Below are positions 5,818 to 6,157 of a DNA stretch of 6,157 bases, piece after piece. Position 1 is the stretch's first letter; each line of letters begins with the position of its first letter. The DNA lies in the NCBI GenBank assembly GCA_015491615.1, contig WFVN01000054.1, positions 1 to 6,157 of the forward strand, written 5' to 3'. This DNA is from Gammaproteobacteria bacterium (lineage in GTDB: Bacteria > Pseudomonadota > Gammaproteobacteria > S012-40). The notes below the pieces were generated by a model. That model made no database searches. It had not been told where the DNA came from and saw only the letters and a program-made list of their open reading frames with translations. The translations under genes and the position numbers were made by a program.

Positions 5818-5871
5818 ACCGATCCACTTTGTCCGCATTTCACCGATTCGAGATGTCCGGTTTTCAACGAT
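5818..5871. repeat. Terminal direct repeats of the IS21-type end, 24-bp period
   Basis: Two 23-bp units, 5818-5840 and 5842-5864, agree at 16 of 23 positions. Both start ACCGAT, carry TGTCCG (5830-5835 and 5854-5859) and end in TTT. A degenerate third start, AACGAT, falls exactly 24 bp later at 5866-5871, though the rest of that unit is poorly conserved. IS21-family ends are known to carry repeated transposase-binding sequences, which is the likely role here. Confidence 0.7.
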
Positions 5872-5904
5872 TTCATCTTTGGCTGACCAGGCCGTGCGAG
5901 TCGG

Positions 5905-6157
5905 TCACTTGTCTCCTTCCGGTTCCGGTGGGTTGACGGGTTCGGTGACGAGGCCGGCCTTGCGCTTCTCCTTGAGCCGGAAGCTCTCGCCCTTGATGTT
6001 GAGGGTGGTGGCATGGTGCAGCAACCGATCCAGGATGGCCGTGGCCACCACCTGGTCGGCGAAGACCTCGCCCCAGTCGACGAACCCCTTGTTGGAGGTG
6101 AGGATCATCGAGGCACGCTCATAACGCCGCGCCACCAGCCGGAAGAAGAGGCTGGCC
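5905..6157 (-). CDS. istB: IS21-family helper ATPase IstB, C-terminal 83 residues (5' end outside the window)
   Basis: IstB is the AAA+ ATPase that selects target DNA and activates the IstA transposase of IS21-type elements. The visible part reads ASLFFRLVARRYERASMILTSN, then GFVDWGEVFADQVVATAILDRLLHH, then IKGESFRLKEKRKAGLV, which is the standard IstB C-terminus, including the sensor-1 type LTSN segment and the late GESFRL motif. It ends with a polar proline- and glutamate-rich tail (TEPVNPPEPEGDK). The Walker A and B motifs would lie beyond the window. No frameshift or stop interrupts the visible part, so the element may be intact. Confidence 0.93.
   Translation of the reverse strand, partial: ASLFFRLVARRYERASMILTSNKGFVDWGEVFADQVVATAILDRLLHHATTLNIKGESFRLKEKRKAGLVTEPVNPPEPEGDK

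Larger units (their letters stand above)
5811..6157 (-). mobile_element. IS21-family insertion sequence, istB-proximal end, continuing beyond the window
   Basis: The outer boundary is placed at the TG of TGTCAACACC (5811), because IS21-family elements begin TG and end CA and the istB stop lies 94 bp inside. Terminal direct repeats follow immediately (5818-5871), a hallmark of this family's ends. The element is read right to left, so this is its right end; istA and the left end would lie past 6157. The 20 bp between the bactofilin stop and this boundary are all that remains visible of the old flank. The target-site duplication cannot be checked without the other end. Confidence 0.8.

Noticed and set aside
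5335..5838. Minus-strand open frame of 167 codons opposite the bactofilin
   Set aside because: The plus-strand frame has the beta-helix repeat pattern and a strong ribosome site. The antisense frame has no motif and crosses the IS boundary.

Overview
The window is GC-rich (roughly two thirds by eye) and carries ordinary proteobacterial chromosomal genes plus the end of an insertion sequence. RecJ reads like a gammaproteobacterial RecJ along its whole length, and a MogA, a DUF455 ferritin-like protein and a short bactofilin fit the same group. I would suggest a high-GC gammaproteobacterium, possibly a chemolithotroph, methanotroph or purple sulfur type. That finer placement is a guess.

Layout from left to right. 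(1) Positions 1-1675, plus strand: recJ, lacking only its first few codons. (2) Positions 1676-1762: an 87-bp gap between converging genes, with a 10-bp palindrome and, at its right edge, an inverted repeat that includes the stop codon of the next gene. (3) Positions 1763-3200, minus strand: a two-gene unit read right to left. A DUF455 ferritin-like protein comes first, then a lipoprotein I do not recognise; they overlap by 11 bp. (4) Positions 3201-3265: a 65-bp divergent gap with an interrupted inverted repeat and the antiporter ribosome binding site. (5) Positions 3266-4705, plus strand: a CPA2-type cation:proton antiporter with a signal-peptide-like N-terminus, a large early loop insertion and no TrkA/RCK domain. 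(6) Positions 4681-5256, minus strand: mogA, whose 3' end overlaps the antiporter's 3' end by 25 bp. (7) Positions 5257-5373: a divergent gap with a candidate sigma-70 promoter and an unusually long Shine-Dalgarno sequence. (8) Positions 5374-5790, plus strand: a bactofilin. (9) From 5811 to the window end: the istB-proximal end of an IS21-family element, with its terminal repeats and the last 83 codons of istB on the minus strand.

The genes do not form one pathway. They are housekeeping or envelope functions: DNA repair, an iron-type ferritin fold protein with a lipoprotein, ion homeostasis, molybdenum cofactor synthesis and a cytoskeletal scaffold. The gene order is compact and alternates strands, and an IS sits in the gap just behind the bactofilin. 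I see no CRISPR array, tRNA, rRNA, toxin-antitoxin pair or defence island. The points most worth a second look are the uncharacterised lipoprotein tied to DUF455, the near-complete anti-16S leader of the bactofilin gene, and the periodic repeats at the IS end.
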